DNA of 64,000 nucleotides from Copromyces sp. CBS 386.78 (Eukaryota; Ascomycota; Sordariomycetes; Sordariales; Sordariaceae). The DNA lies in NCBI GenBank assembly GCA_030685235.1, contig MU839094.1, positions 372,001 through 436,000 of the forward strand. Reading direction: 5' to 3'. The position numbers and the translations under genes are program-made. The notes below the pieces were generated by a model. That model did not search any database, had not been told where the DNA came from, and saw only the letters and a list, made by a program, of their open reading frames with translations. Shown here piece after piece: positions 45,622 to 59,000 of this stretch (position 1 is its first letter; every line of letters begins with the position of its first letter).

Positions 45622-48187
45622 TTACGACTGGTGTTTCGTTTGTGACAAAAGAAGATTGACTCGGTTTTCCAATGCGGTAACTTCCTCGGGACTGATACTG
45701 TCCTCCAGCTGGTCCTCCAGCGCGCCTTCGACTAAGTAGCTGTCGAGTATGGATGCCTTTTCCATACTGCTGGCTAGTGCCTGCGGGTCAACAAGAAGCT
45801 TCAACGTAAGCTTGTGAGTTTCGCATCCTAGAGGCGTGGTTTCCAGTGGCAGTAGGTTCGTCTTGAGGCGTTGGATCTTTCTCCTCTGAGGCTTGATCGC
45901 GAGTGACCTTTGTCTCCGTATCAAGTAACCTCTAGGATCGTTCTTCGGCAGAGCTGCCTCAATACCCTTCTCGCCCTCCACGGTAAATAATAGGTCGTCA
46001 TCGGTCCTTGGGTTGACAAACATTTCGCCGCTCAGCATATCAGTCAGGCTATCTGCTCTGGTTTGGGCTGTAGTTCTCCGCCGTGCGTCGTTGTTGGTTC
46101 TTCTGGCGGTATGCTGGCTAGGCAACCCTATGAGTGGCTGGTTGGGCCTGGCAAAACCACCTTAAGCATTCGGGCCCGTGTTTTCGGGTGGTTCGGACTC
46201 GTGTATATCATTCGTCCGTGTTTTCCGTTGCCGTTTAGAGCTGCCTCCGCCAAAAGAGAGTTTGGACTGTACCATCCCAGGGCTTCGCCCAGAATGCGTT
46301 GGATAGGAGCGCATATCCGCCGGTCGTCTGCCCTGCCCTTGTGTTGTATACGAATATTGTTCCAGAGCCATTGTTGGTCCGTTGTTGCGTTGATTGGCAG
46401 GCTGGGAATGTGCCTGCCCAACATTCAGCAGCGGGTTGCGGGTTGGTGTCCTTGTGGTCGCGTGGTTGTTCTCAATCGCTAGCTGAGTATTTCGGAGAGA
46501 ATGGTATTGTGTGTTGCCTTGCCTTTCTGGCACTCCCACCGGTGGCCCTTCTGCTGAAGGCGGTACTTCATCTGGAATAACATGCCCAGTTTTCCGTGTA
46601 GGACTGCTTAAGTTTTGCTGTGTCTGTCGCCGAGGGGCCACCAATTTGGCAATTGTCCACGGATTCAGGCCCTTTTTTGACTGGTCGTGGAGTTCGTCAT
46701 CAGTTGGAGGTGTTGTGAGAGCTGTTCCTTTACCAGGGTGTGTCTGGACATCGACATCATCGTCTCCATCACTAAGGGCTCCGTCACCCGCAGACATATC
46801 GACAGACCATGTCTGTACTAAGGGCGCTGTACTTGAATTGGATGGCCTCCTGTTGTTGTTCGATGGGGTAACTGGGCGGTTTCTCTGGGATCCGGTCCCA
46901 CGCTCGTCTGCTCGTGTAGTCTCAACCTGGTATCATCTTAGTACATTGGCAGTTTGTATGTAACCCCGTAATGCTCACCTGGGGGGTTGAAACGTGCTGA
47001 TCAGCCACGCTGTTATTGCACACACCTTCACCCGCTTCCCCTGTTGTGTCCACGCCAGAACGGCCGGTGTCATTGGGGTTGGCGTTATAGATTGGCAATA
47101 AGAATTCCTCGAACTCTCGAAGAACCAATTCTTCGTCATGGAAAAGAACGTCGTGTTTGGATGGTTCGACATTGGGATCGTAGGACCCAAGAGGGCATCT
47201 GATATTCAGTCGTATGAACGGGCTTCCGGAAAGCCTTGATGAGTCTTCGGAGGTCAAGGACCCCTTGAAACGCTTCTCGAAGACGGCTTTCAACCTCTTA
47301 GCGGTCCCCTGAGTAAATGATAGAGGTCGAGAATCTACTGAGATAAAAGGACCCTTGCAAATTTTTCGAATATTAGCCGTAGAGGTGGGGAGGTAGGCTT
47401 CAAATACAAACTTGGATGGCTGCTCAGTCTGAGGATAACTACACCTCTGTGGGTTTCTCGTCTCATTGTCGCCGCCGGATACAGGGAAGGGTGAAGTCCG
47501 AAGCATGCATTGAGCTGCCAGTTCCCGGCCCATGACCTGGACAACAGCGTCTTTGAGGGCGGCACCGGAGGATGGAACATAGGACCACCATTGCTTTCCT
47601 CCGAGGACCTTGAAAGATAACTTGACCTGTGGCCTTGCTAGAGCGTAGCACTCCAAGAGGCCTTTGATTTTGAGAATCGTCGCAGTCGCTTCACTGGTGG
47701 CTCTCTTGTGCCTCACTGGAAACCCGCCGAACAGACTGGTGACGCAAACAGAAGTGCCAACAGGAGCAGATTGATGTCCACGAGCAGCAGCGACACCTTC
47801 TTTCGAGAGTTTTAAAATGGTTGCCACGGATTCATCGGATGTTCTGGTGCAGATTGCAATTTCTGCCAGAGCAGCAGCACTGGCCAAGGCCACGCCGCGA
47901 AATCCAAGGCTCTTGCAACCAACAGTCTCAAGGTCTTGGAGTGATGTGAGCTTGCTCGTATGTCCTGGTCGTCCAAGAAGGTCGAAATCGCTTGGACTGA
48001 TGCCGCTGCCGTTGTCTCTGACTTCGACTTTATCCAAGGTGTTTGGAGAAATCCGGATATCGACCGCTGTTGCTCCGGCATCGATTGCATTATCCAGCAA
48101 CTCTTTGACGAGAAATATGGGCGAGGTTATGACCAGAGTCGAGCCAAGTAAACGCTTGGTATCTTCGGGAAGAGGGTATATGGGCAT
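45622..48187 (-). CDS. mlh2: MutL homologue, Mlh2/PMS1-like
   Basis: MutL-family ATPase that most resembles Mlh2 (human PMS1), a partner of Mlh1 that limits gene-conversion tract length in meiosis. Proposed exons are 46979-48187, 46199-46926 and 45622-46147, giving 820 residues. The N-terminal GHKL ATPase has motif I (KELLDNAIDAGAT, residues 28-40), DNGSGI (58-63) and GFRGVAL (95-101), where the family usually has GFRGEAL. The 52-bp first intron is well supported (GTGAGC...CAG). The second junction is weak: the frame is continuous except for one TAA at 46162, and removing 51 nt (46148-46198, donor GTCCGA) keeps frame. Otherwise the TAA is a genuine stop. A PIP-box-like VQSKLSFGG lies near residue 620. 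The C-terminal domain is short, with no endonuclease motif seen. Confidence 0.8.
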
Positions 48188-48794
48188 CTTGAAAACTTCA
48201 GGGACAATTCTAAGGATGGATCTAAGGATAGAAGGCGGGTTTGATGACCAGGGTGTTACACCACGACAAGTAATCCATATGGCATAGAGGAATGAGGGGA
48301 TTGCAGGGAGAAGAACATGAGGTCAAAAGTACGGTAATCCAGCATGAGCCGGTTCAGTCCGGGGAGTAGTGCTCTCCCTCTCCCTACTAGGTATGTTGCA
48401 GCGAGGGAAAGGTGTCGCAGACAGATGATGCTAGTAATGCCACTGAAACACCGACTCGAATACACAAAAATTTGAAAGGAACAACAAAATTGCAGGCTGC
48501 ATAAAGATTTGGAGCAAATTTCATAGAATTTGGCATAAACAGAAGGAGTGACTGCTCAGACATCTGAAAGGGAAGTTACGAGACGGGATGTGGATTAGTA
48601 TTAAGGTAGGTAGAGGGGCACATAAGCCCAATGCAAAGGTTGCTCCTTCCTCACAACTCCAACACACACAGGAATTCGCCTTCCGACTGCTTCCTCCACT
48701 CCTCGCTTGAGGTTCATGGCTCACTGAAGATGCCTACATCCATGACATCTATACCCAGTGTTGACCCCTCAAGTATGCGACATGGGCATGCATT
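48188..48794. other. Intergenic region between mlh2 and the secreted-protein gene
   Basis: About 600 bp holding the mlh2 promoter and the 3' end of the secreted-protein gene. Nothing else is recognisable. Confidence 0.55.
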
Positions 48795-49599
48795 TTAGCA
48801 GTCATCCTTGCGGACGACAACGTTCCAGTTGCCCTTGACGAAGACCTGGCCCTTGACGCCGTCGTCCACGGGGGTCTCACCCCAAATATCCTTGCAGGCT
48901 TTGTCCTTCGAGTCCAGAGTAAACTGAGCAGCAGCCCACCCAATGGAGCCGTACGAGTCGAGTGACTTGACGTCCGGGTTCTGTAAAGCGATGAGAAAGG
49001 TCAGCAACTGTATCAAAGATTGGGGAGTCATCTCCATCACCCTCAAGACACAGAGGTATCACTTACATCGTTGCACCAATAGATAGCGCTCGCATACGAG
49101 CAGCTAACGCGACCGCAGTTGCCGGGGCCGGGTCCGTTGGCGGGCGCACCAGGGACACTGTTGAGGTGATTGATGCCATCTTGGGTAGCATCCTTCCGGG
49201 CATAGTCAAACACATTGCAGATGACCCTCTCGACCTCGTAAGAGCTGGCGGACTCGGTGGTCGCAGCGAGCACAGAGCTGTCGGTGATGCCAAAGTCCTG
49301 ACGGAAGTTGGGGTTGGCCTTGTCCAGGGCATCGAAAACCTGCTGAATGGTGCCCGTAACGTTCATGGTAGGGCCATCCGGGTGGGCCTTGACTTCCCAG
49401 GTGATATCCTCAATGCCGTAACCGGGAATGGGGCCCGGGGCAGATTTGGCATCAGAAGCCGGCAGGGCGCTTGAAGGAATAGCCTAACATCCGAGTATCA
49501 GTATGGTTGTGCGCGGAAAGGAGCCACAAGCTTGCCGACGGGAGTTAGTACCTGAAGAATGGCCAGAATGGCTCCGGAGACAAGAGCTGAGGATCGCAT
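48795..49599 (-). CDS. Small secreted cysteine-containing protein
   Basis: Function unknown. Exons 49552-49599, 49067-49483 and 48795-48980 give 216 residues. The first exon is a short signal-peptide start (MRSSALVSGAILAILQ), continued by AIPSSALPAS. The mature part has six cysteines (ICNVFD, GNCGRVSCSYASAIYWCND, KACKDIW, final KDDC), enough for three disulphides. The GRVSCSYASAIYWCND segment and the terminal WNVVVRKDDC are the most distinctive parts. This form recurs in secreted proteins of filamentous ascomycetes as far as I remember, but I know no assigned activity. It could act as an effector or in the wall. A strong TATA box lies 140 bp upstream, which suggests abundant or regulated expression. 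Confidence 0.8.
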
Positions 49600-51590
49600 G
49601 GTGCCGATGTTGGCAGTACTAGGGTTGAGTTTGGAGCTGAGAGCAAGAAGGAAGCTGGCAGTGAACGGCTAGTACAGGAGTAGGGAAGGTGATGAGGAAG
49701 AAATGCCAGTGCCTCGAAAAATGTGGGAAGGCCCTATCTTTTATACCTGGAGGGCAACGAGTCTGTGGATGATCCTCGACACTTCCCGTTGGGTTCACGA
49801 CACAGCCGTCATGGAATTACCGTCCCAACAAAGTTCTAGATCCATCATACTCGGCAGGACCAGCAAACAAATCACGTCCATCTATCCCGCCGTTTCTCCA
49901 TTTCGTCCACCCGGTTTTCACGTTTGAATGACCGACAGCATTCATCTTAGGTTCTGGCCTAGGGTCATCATTTTGGGATGGGATAACATTCGTTCTAGGG
50001 CCTTCTTTCTCGGCTTGTGGGGGCCTAGATGCAAATTTCATCTGGTCTCGGGGAGGTGGACGTAGGCAAACCAGTCTATCAGCCCGGGGTAAGGCGAGCA
50101 CCTGCCAGGATCGAAAACGCAGGATTAATCACCAACCGGCAGTGACCAACAGAGATTATTTCAAGCCTCAACGACGCAAGGGCAGCAATAATACTGGAAT
50201 CCATCCGCATCCTCAGCAGTTCAGTGTCCTCGGCCGTATGGTGGTAAACCGTGGAAGGCCCGGGAAGTCGACCGGACGAGACATATGTGATGAAAGCCAG
50301 AGCCGTCTCTCATTCCCTTTGATACCTCTGGTTCTGGCCGTGTATTTCCGCCCTACAGTCTCTTAAAGCTTGATTCATCCTTTTCCACGGTTCGTGACGG
50401 ATCAGACTGCAACACCTGACTTGAATGGTTAGCACACCGTCTCTCAAGATAAATGAATGCGCATACCTCTAGTCCGCGGCATGCCTATCCTCCCAACGGC
50501 AAGGCAGACCACAAGCGGTCGGTATATGAATACTTGATCTAGAACGGTGTTTGTACTTTGTTTGGGTCGTCGTTGGCTGTAGTCTGGTTGTTGTGCCAAG
50601 TGTGATTCGCACTAACATTATTGTGTAGCCAAGACATAGGGAAGGCGCCTTTTTCCGCTGGTTACGCTAACGCAGCGTTACAGATCATGTGTTCCTGCGT
50701 TGGACATGCATGTGACTGACACTAACGCACTAACACCATGCCTGAGGAGACAGACCTGTTATCGGATTGACCGTACCACGTGCCTACCGGTACAGAAACT
50801 GTCTTGAGCCTCACTAACGACCTCGAGACTAGAGTATGTAGGATGACGGGGACATCATGAGACTACGATCTGAAGCTGAAAGGAGGCTGTTTATCCTCGC
50901 TCACAAACTCTCAAGAGACACGAGAGTTCGTCCTCTCACAGGGTTGATACATTCCGTGATACGTACGCGGTCCATTGAAAGTGTCACCGCGAGGATGACC
51001 TAGGTATTCCCGCCACCCACTCTGTCACGGCAAGCGTTGGCCTAGAAGAGCCCCAGGTGAGGTATGAAGTGGACAACATGTGGGAAGTCTTCATATACTT
51101 TCGGTTACCGCAAGGTGTTGAGGACGGTACCGCGATATACATAGTGAACCGTGAAAAGCAAGCCTACCTTAGTCTTGACTTCCCCGGGAAACCAACCGCT
51201 CCGCCTTGGGGTGGAACTAGCCGCTGACTCTCATCCAACGTTATGCTAATTGAGACGTGAGACCCCATGTTTACTGCGGCGTGAGTGCCGCTCCTTTGTA
51301 CCGGGTAATAAATACATCCCTGCTAGAGCTGTACATGTACGGTTGGAACTATGTATGCTAGAGGTATGTACGGTGCTGTAATGCTCCGTACCTGACCCCG
51401 TAGCGTCCGTACCAGCCCACCTGGAGTTCATGCTCCAGGTTCCCCTCCTCCCCGGGTATCACAAGCTCTAGACAAAACACCAACTCCAAGCTCGTCATCA
51501 AAGGAAGGTTCGAAGTCGCAACTCATCGCAAGAACCGCCGATCGTATATACCAAACCAGATTTCCGATCACACAATTACACACATACACA
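49600..51590. other. Intergenic region between divergent secreted-protein gene and rib4
   Basis: About 2 kb serving both promoters. It contains the TATA box of the minus gene at 49738 and a 13-bp palindrome (TAACGCAGCGTTA) at 50668-50680. Open frames here (49703-49927, 49817-50101 minus) have no domain. Confidence 0.55.
49738..49745 (-). promoter_or_regulatory. TATA box of the secreted-protein gene
   Basis: On the minus strand this reads TATAAAAG, a full consensus TATA box, about 140 bp upstream of the start codon at 49599. It is the clearest core promoter element in the window. Confidence 0.65.
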
Positions 51591-52410
<820 letters not shown>

Positions 52411-53084
52411 CGGTCAAGCATGCATGGGTGTTGTGGAAGGGATTTAAAAAGGGATATATACACAAACAATACAGAAACAAGCCATAACAGTCATATAAGC
52501 TTCATACAAAGAAAGCGAGTCATATATGGGGCAACTAGCAAACATGTCTGGGACTACTTTTGGACCTGGCTTGCTCATACGTCTAAACGCAGGGAGAAGG
52601 AAGCAACCGAGAGCACCTTGTGACACGATCGATGCTGCCCGCAACGTTAACTTTGCAATATGGGAAGACGCGGCTCGTCCCAACGAGAGGATGCGCCGCT
52701 TCAACAAAGAGTAGAACACCAATCCTCTTCAAGGTACGTTCAATGAACAACGAAGACGATTGATAATGTAGTTGACCATGCGTGACATTTGGAATTACTA
52801 GATTACTGATGGGTTGTATATGTCTATCGTGATTCGTCCCCCAAGCAGTTCGAATGAATAAAATAGCAAAGGCAATCGAACTCCCATCTCGCCCAGTATA
52901 CAGAGAGCCCCCTTTTAAAGTGATGCGCATATACAATATGTTCGAACCTCAACTTACATTCCCCCCCGTGTGCTTTCTTTCGTGTCACACGGAGCCCGAG
53001 TATCCAAGAAACAAACTGCCCAACCACTTACTATCCAACTTCGGTCTCAGAAACCTTGACCAACGGTCCCTGGCGCAGCGCGTA
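52411..53084. other. Intergenic region between convergent rib4 and unknown gene
   Basis: About 670 bp of 3' flanks. No gene or repeat stands out. Confidence 0.55.
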
Positions 53085-56000
53085 TCACTTTGACATGAGT
53101 ATTGTGCCGGCGTCACCACCCACTGACTTCCTCCTCTTCCACAGGGACCTCTTCTTCTCGCGCTTGGCCTTCATGGCTTCCCATCCTTGCTCATCGTCGT
53201 CATCATCCGAGGCACTGCCAGACTGCTTCACCATAACAGTAGGCTGGTTGGCCCCCGACATGGTCGAGGACTTGCGCATATGGCTTGCCCCCAACGGCTG
53301 GGCAGTCGGCATTGTGGGTAGAGCTGGAGGTGCCACTTGAGATACGGGCCGGTACCGGCCAGGAAGCCCAACGTTGCTGCGTTCCGACGGCGCAATGGAC
53401 GGCGCATAGCCTCCTGTGACCCGGACTGACGGAGCAAAGCCAGCAGGCTGTTGAGGATGGATCCAAGATGCTGAGCTGGGCTGAACCATGCTCATGGTAC
53501 GCATCTGGGTATCACCCCGAGGGGGAGGCAGATCAAGCATCGACTCGTTGCCCATGAAAGAGTGACGCATATCAGGTCCGCCAAGTCCCAGGCCACCAGG
53601 AACACCAGGCATGGGCGGCAATCCGGCGAACCCAGGCATGCCGGCGGCGGAGCCTATGCTTCCGATGGAACCTGTGGCCATATGCCCTTCGGGACGCGGC
53701 GCTCCAGTGCCGTTCTGACCCGCCATCATCTGCATGAATTGCATCTGCATCTGCATGAACTGCTGCATCTGCTGGGTCATCTGAATTTGGGCTTGATCCC
53801 CAGCCGTCAGGTTGGGCTTATTGGGGTACAGCATGTGCGGAGGAATGCCGGCGATAGGATCAAAGGTGGCAGCACCAGAAATGGGCCGTTGTTCTGGTAT
53901 ATGAGGGCTGCCCCGTCTCATCGCCCTCGCTCTTTCTTCGCTTGCGATGACTCCGATTAGACCACCAGGAGGACCGGCCGGATTCATATTGATGGGAGCC
54001 GGGCTTCCTCCTCCCAGGCCAAAGTTCTCGCGCGGATTGTTGCGAGCGAGACCGGCACCGATGAAGGGGTCTTGAGGCAGGTTCCTGGCAAAAGCTGGGA
54101 GGTGACCGCCTGCCGCCATTGCTCCGCCAGCTGCAGACCCTGGCCGTTGATAGCTAGGTTCCTGAGCGGCGCGGAGGTTAGGGTTCGACATCATGGTGCT
54201 TAGACGGGTTGGGGGCCGGTTCTTGCTGGGAAAGCCATGGGCGGCGAGAATGGCCAAGGGAACTTCCTCGTCTTCATCCGAATTGTCAGACGTGGCTGGT
54301 CCAGTCGCAGGATTCTGCAGATTTGGAGTGCTGAAAGACATCTGGAGGTTAGGCCGTGGCATGGGTGCGTTTGCCGCCTCTCCAGTTACTTTCATCATCT
54401 GCTGTCGGTAAACGGACATGTGGGCTTCCTGCTTCTTCCTCTGCTTTGCTTGCTGCCTTGCCTTTTCCAAATCGTCCTCCTCGTCATCGTAGTTGTCCTC
54501 TTCGTCGTCCTCACCAGCAGCGCTCTTGTCCTGGTTTCTTGCAATCTCCATTTGCCGCTCCCTGTCCTGGCGTTCCTTGTCCTTGCGATACTTTTCGAAC
54601 TCGGCCGGAGTCATGACCTTGTTGGCCCCTTGTGACTGCGAATTTGGGCCACGGTTGCGGCTCACTGTTGTTTCGTATGCGTAGCTGTGGTTGGTATCGA
54701 AAAGGCTGTCGTCATCACCCAGAGCAGTGTCCTTGAACCCAGAGGGCAGACCGTTTCCACCCCTGCGGTACCGTGAACCAGAAGAGGGGCCAGATGCAGA
54801 TCCCGCAGCCCTTTCAGGGGCATCCATATACTTGGTCACAGTAGATAACGAATCCATCAAAAGCCTTGCCTCCTCGTCTTCACCCTCACCCAGTTCCGCA
54901 TCCGAATTCCGATGCGCGAGCAAAGGCTTTCTTGGGTTTGATTCCGGGGAGGCGCTTGGTCGGATAGCCTCGCGAGCCAGAGGCGACATGTGGCGAGACA
55001 GAGGAGAGGCCACCTCTTTGTTTCGGGGCGAATGGGGAGGGCTGGTCGGCGAGAGAAGCTGGTCGTTGGAGTGCTGGCTAGTCCACGACGGTTGCGCGGG
55101 CTCAATCTTTGCGGTTCTGTCAACCTGAATAGGCGACGGCTGGCTGAGACGGTTTCCAGTCAAGGATCTCGGTCCCAAGCCGGGTTGTCTAGCCTGGCTG
55201 TTCTGGTTGTTCTGGTTGCCCACCATGGAGGCTCTTTTTTCATTTCCAAGCACCATCTTGCCAAAGTCACCCCCCAAATCCATACCAAGGTCGTCGTCCA
55301 CTCTGGGTGGTGTTACGGTCGTCGAGGTTGAAGTAGTTGTAGCCCTTGGTCTAGTAGTAGGCGCCAAGACGTGATTGTAATCCTGGGCTTCGGAACTCAG
55401 CTGCGGAACTGGCTCTTGTTCAGCCGGTACGATGGGTAGAGGCTTCTTTCCTCCTCCGAAAGAAAATGTTCGGCCGGCAGCCTTCAAGAATCCTCCCGAG
55501 GAAGACTTGGGAATAGGCGGGACCGGTACATCACCGGAATCAGCAGATGATGGGGCGGTGGAAGAGTTGCTATGGCGCGAGGAGTTGTCAGTCGAGGTGG
55601 CCTTGGTGGTGCTCGAGGATGCGCTCCCCCTTTAGGCGGTTAGCCAGTTGACTCGGTAGGTAGCAGGAAGAGAACCTGTGAGGGTGGTGTAGAGCAGGGC
55701 ATCGAGGGGAAGGACCAAGGTTGGGCGAGTGTCAGCGGAGGGAAAGCAATGATTCTGCTCTTACCTGTTGATGCCGGCGAACAAGTTGTCGTGATGTATA
55801 TCACTGCCACTCGTTTTGGGCCTGGAAGGGGCTTTGCCTCCCAACTTCATGGTCCCATCGAAAGACTTGCCAGCCTCATGGAATTTGTTCCCGCCAGCGT
55901 CGGGTCGCTCCAGAACACGAAAGGACGACTCTGCCGGAGCATTATCAGCGTTTTCAGCGGTCGACTTCCGCCTTCCGAACGCGACCGAAAACCTAGGCAT
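53085..56000 (-). CDS. Low-complexity fungal protein of unknown function
   Basis: Exon 1 is 55765-56000 and exon 2 is 53085-55629. The 135-bp intron has a GCTAAC branch site, and the protein has 926 residues. I recognise no catalytic domain. The N-terminus (MPRFSVAFGRRKSTAENAD) and the Ser/Thr/Asn-rich stretch after the splice (STTKATSTDNSSRHSNSS) look like a conserved ascomycete family. A Lys/Glu coiled-coil follows a very acidic run in the middle (EDDEEDNYDDEEDDLEKARQ). A Gln/Met-rich segment (QMTQQMQQFMQMQMQFMQMM) lies near residue 640. The basic C-terminus reads KAKREKKRSLWKRRKS, ending GTILMSK. No signal peptide or membrane span is seen. It is probably a scaffold or regulator, by inference only. 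Confidence 0.8.
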
Positions 56001-59000
56001 ATAGATGTCCGGGGCGGTTTCCTCAACCGGCTATACAACAACTAAACGCCCTTTTAAATCCGCCCAGTCAGGCCCGTCTCAAGAGGGTTATAGCCTCTTT
56101 TTGGTGCTCCGGCGCGCGAACTGCGATTTAGCAGTGGGCTTGACGGGCTGTGGGTATCGTAAGAAGGCACCGGTGACGAACGCTGCTGGCCAGATAAAGC
56201 GATATCTTTCTCTGTAGGTCGAAATTCAGTTTCTCCTCCTCGATGGCGGAGCGCACTACGGATGAAAGATATCGGCAACCTGCAGGATAAAGAGGGCCCA
56301 AGGTTAGCAGCGGACGACAAGAGGTGAGAGCATCAATGCGAGTGCCCGACGTGTCGCATGGGGCTTGACTGTCGTGGCCAGTACCGTAGGGGAAACCGAC
56401 GAGCGGTGCTGGAGGTCGGGAAGGAGGACGATTCCGTCAATTTCTATTGCCAATCGCCAATCCCCCTAACCCCCGGGCCCCGGGGCTGGCTTGGACTCTT
56501 CAGGTGATAGGGTGACATCCATTAGCACTGGCGCAACCCAAATCAAGGCGGGAGCGCAGCAGGTACGAGCAGACATGGCGGCGCGTCCTTGTACAATGCC
56601 CTGCCGGCCCCGCCTGTCCTGATCCCAGTAGCAGGGGCATTCAAAGGGGGCATGGGGTGAGAATCCCAGGCACTCCAGGCACTGGAGGTGCATAATTGGT
56701 GGGGTGTTAAAGTAAAATGCGCGCCGGCAGCAAACTACAGCCGTAGTAGGTAGTCAGACCCAACGAGAGACAAAAAGTTTGCACTTACGGAACTATGGGA
56801 AATGCCACCGATCAAGACAGATTTGGGGCATATGTCTCGTAGTCTGTCGGTATTCTCTTTGACACTCTCCACTCTTTTCTGTATGTGTCCGTATGGCAGT
56901 CGTCGGTGGTTTTGCTGCTTGGATCTGCACTTCTGACAGCACCCAACAACGAGCGTTGGCAAAAGGGGTTCCCTGAAAATCGAAAAAAAAAAAAATTGTT
57001 TGCGCGATGGATGGGTGAGCCGGCGGCGTCGACGAAAGTCTCGAATCGGGAGGGAGGCGTCGATCAAAGTGGAGAGAGGTCGGGGCAACTGAAGAGGTCT
57101 GGTGATGCACGGCGAAAAAGGGAAGACAGATTCCCAAAAGTGAAAAAGTCAAAATCCCAAAAAGGAGGCCAAAGAATGAGGAAGGGGAAAGCAGAAGAAC
57201 TAAAGAGACGGGGTGGGATGGATCAGGTACAGAGTGAGTTCGGGTGACGGAGTGTGGTATGTACAAAATAGGGGAGATTGGCCGATTGACACGACGGGAT
57301 TGGTGGGCCGGCGTGGTGCGTAAACGCAGTTGGTAAATTGGGCAGTGTTTTCTTGGCTGTTATTGCCCTTCGTCCAGGTCCTGTTGTTGCTGGTGGGCGG
57401 ACTGTCAGGTCCAGGTCCCGGTCGTTGCGGTTCAGGTTTCCTTGTGGTGAAGCACTCTGACAACTGATATTTGAGGTACGGTAGAGCAGCTCGAAAGAAA
57501 AAAAGAGGTAGAGGTTGAAGTTTTCACAAGGAAAAGGAAACCGAGAGAGCAGAAACAATGGGCCGGATGACTGAATGGAACGATGGATGGAGATCAAAGC
57601 ACGAACTGAAGAGAGCACCACCCCAGTAGCGACAAGAGTGGAACGGCCCGAGTTAGCACGCAGGGATTTTTTATTTTTATTTTTACTTATTCTATTTTAC
57701 CCGTTCTACCATCTACCTACACTACAGCATAACCTTCACTTGCACACTTGTAGGGTAGCACACTACACGCATCCCGACGACCTCTACCTACAGTACCTTA
57801 CAATTCCAGCATCAAGTTTCATTGTCATGGGTTGGGATGGATGCCGTGACCAGGGTTGAACGGATCTTGGACAATTACGAAGTGGGGAGTCGGAGAACTT
57901 TCACAGGCACTAACTGGCGATGGCGAGGTGACGGCGAGAATAGCGCCCTTCTGTTGGCGACTCGCCCGCCAGCTTCTCAGTTGTCACCACTCACCCCCCT
58001 TGTTTGACGTGATCATCTTTTTCATCCTTTTTTGCTCTCCCTTTTTCTCAGAGTTACTGCTTTTGGGTTGCTGGACCAATTTTTTCTGGAATTGCGGTCA
58101 TCCACCACGGTCACCTCCTCAGCAGAGCGGGCTCAGCTGCTCATCAACGGCTTTGTCCTCCTGGTGGAATCGGCCTCCAGGTCGCTATACTTGCTTGGCA
58201 GTCGTCCGTCCATCACCACTCACCACTCACCAGTCCGGTCCCGCCCTATCCCTTGTCGAGCTGTCAGGTCCAATGGGTCTGGTTATGGATCTGGATGATG
58301 GATATCTGTATGGGTCCCATCCCACCCGTGTCCACAGAGGAAACCTGGTTCCCTTTCAGTGTGCTCCCTCGGAACCTCTTGGCGAGCATCAAACAGTGTT
58401 TTGGAGGTCCTGCTGTGAACTCGGAACACGCAGAGTTGGGAGGGAACCATTGAGAAGAAGGACGGGGGATACGACAAAACGCAAGCACATGGGCTGCTTC
58501 ATGGCAGTTAAGAGGCACCGCAAGAAGCCGGCGAGGATCTTTACCAAGCAAGCAACACGTGCATGACGTTAACGAGAATGTGTGGATGCATGAGCGGCAT
58601 GGCCTGCTTCGGCCACCTAGCAAATTGGTGGGTACGTACCGTATCCAAAATTGGGCAGCCCCGTTGTGGTGACGGCTCAGTTGTTGAATCTTCCGTTTTC
58701 AGCGGGCGCTGCCATGTGCCTGAACTGGGGACCCGAAGAGGATCTCCCCAAGACCTACCTACGTATGTATCCGTCTTACTCTAATCTTTTTGCTCTTTTG
58801 GGTATTTGGCCTTGGATGCTGTTACTGTCAGGCCGGCATTTGTTTACACATGATGGTTCGGTAAACGAGTCTTGTCAGTGCACATGGTCCATTATTTCTA
58901 TTCGCTGGACTTGACGCACGGCTATAAGAAAGGTATGTGGTGTATGTACCAGGCCTGGGAACATGGAGGGATGAGCCCAAGTATTATTACGTCTCGATAT

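Noticed and set aside
57856..58566. Plus-strand 236-codon open frame with a hydrophobic segment
   Set aside because: Biased composition (Trp, Cys, Ser, Pro), no recognisable domain, and no supporting intron or promoter signs. Probably chance in GC-balanced sequence.
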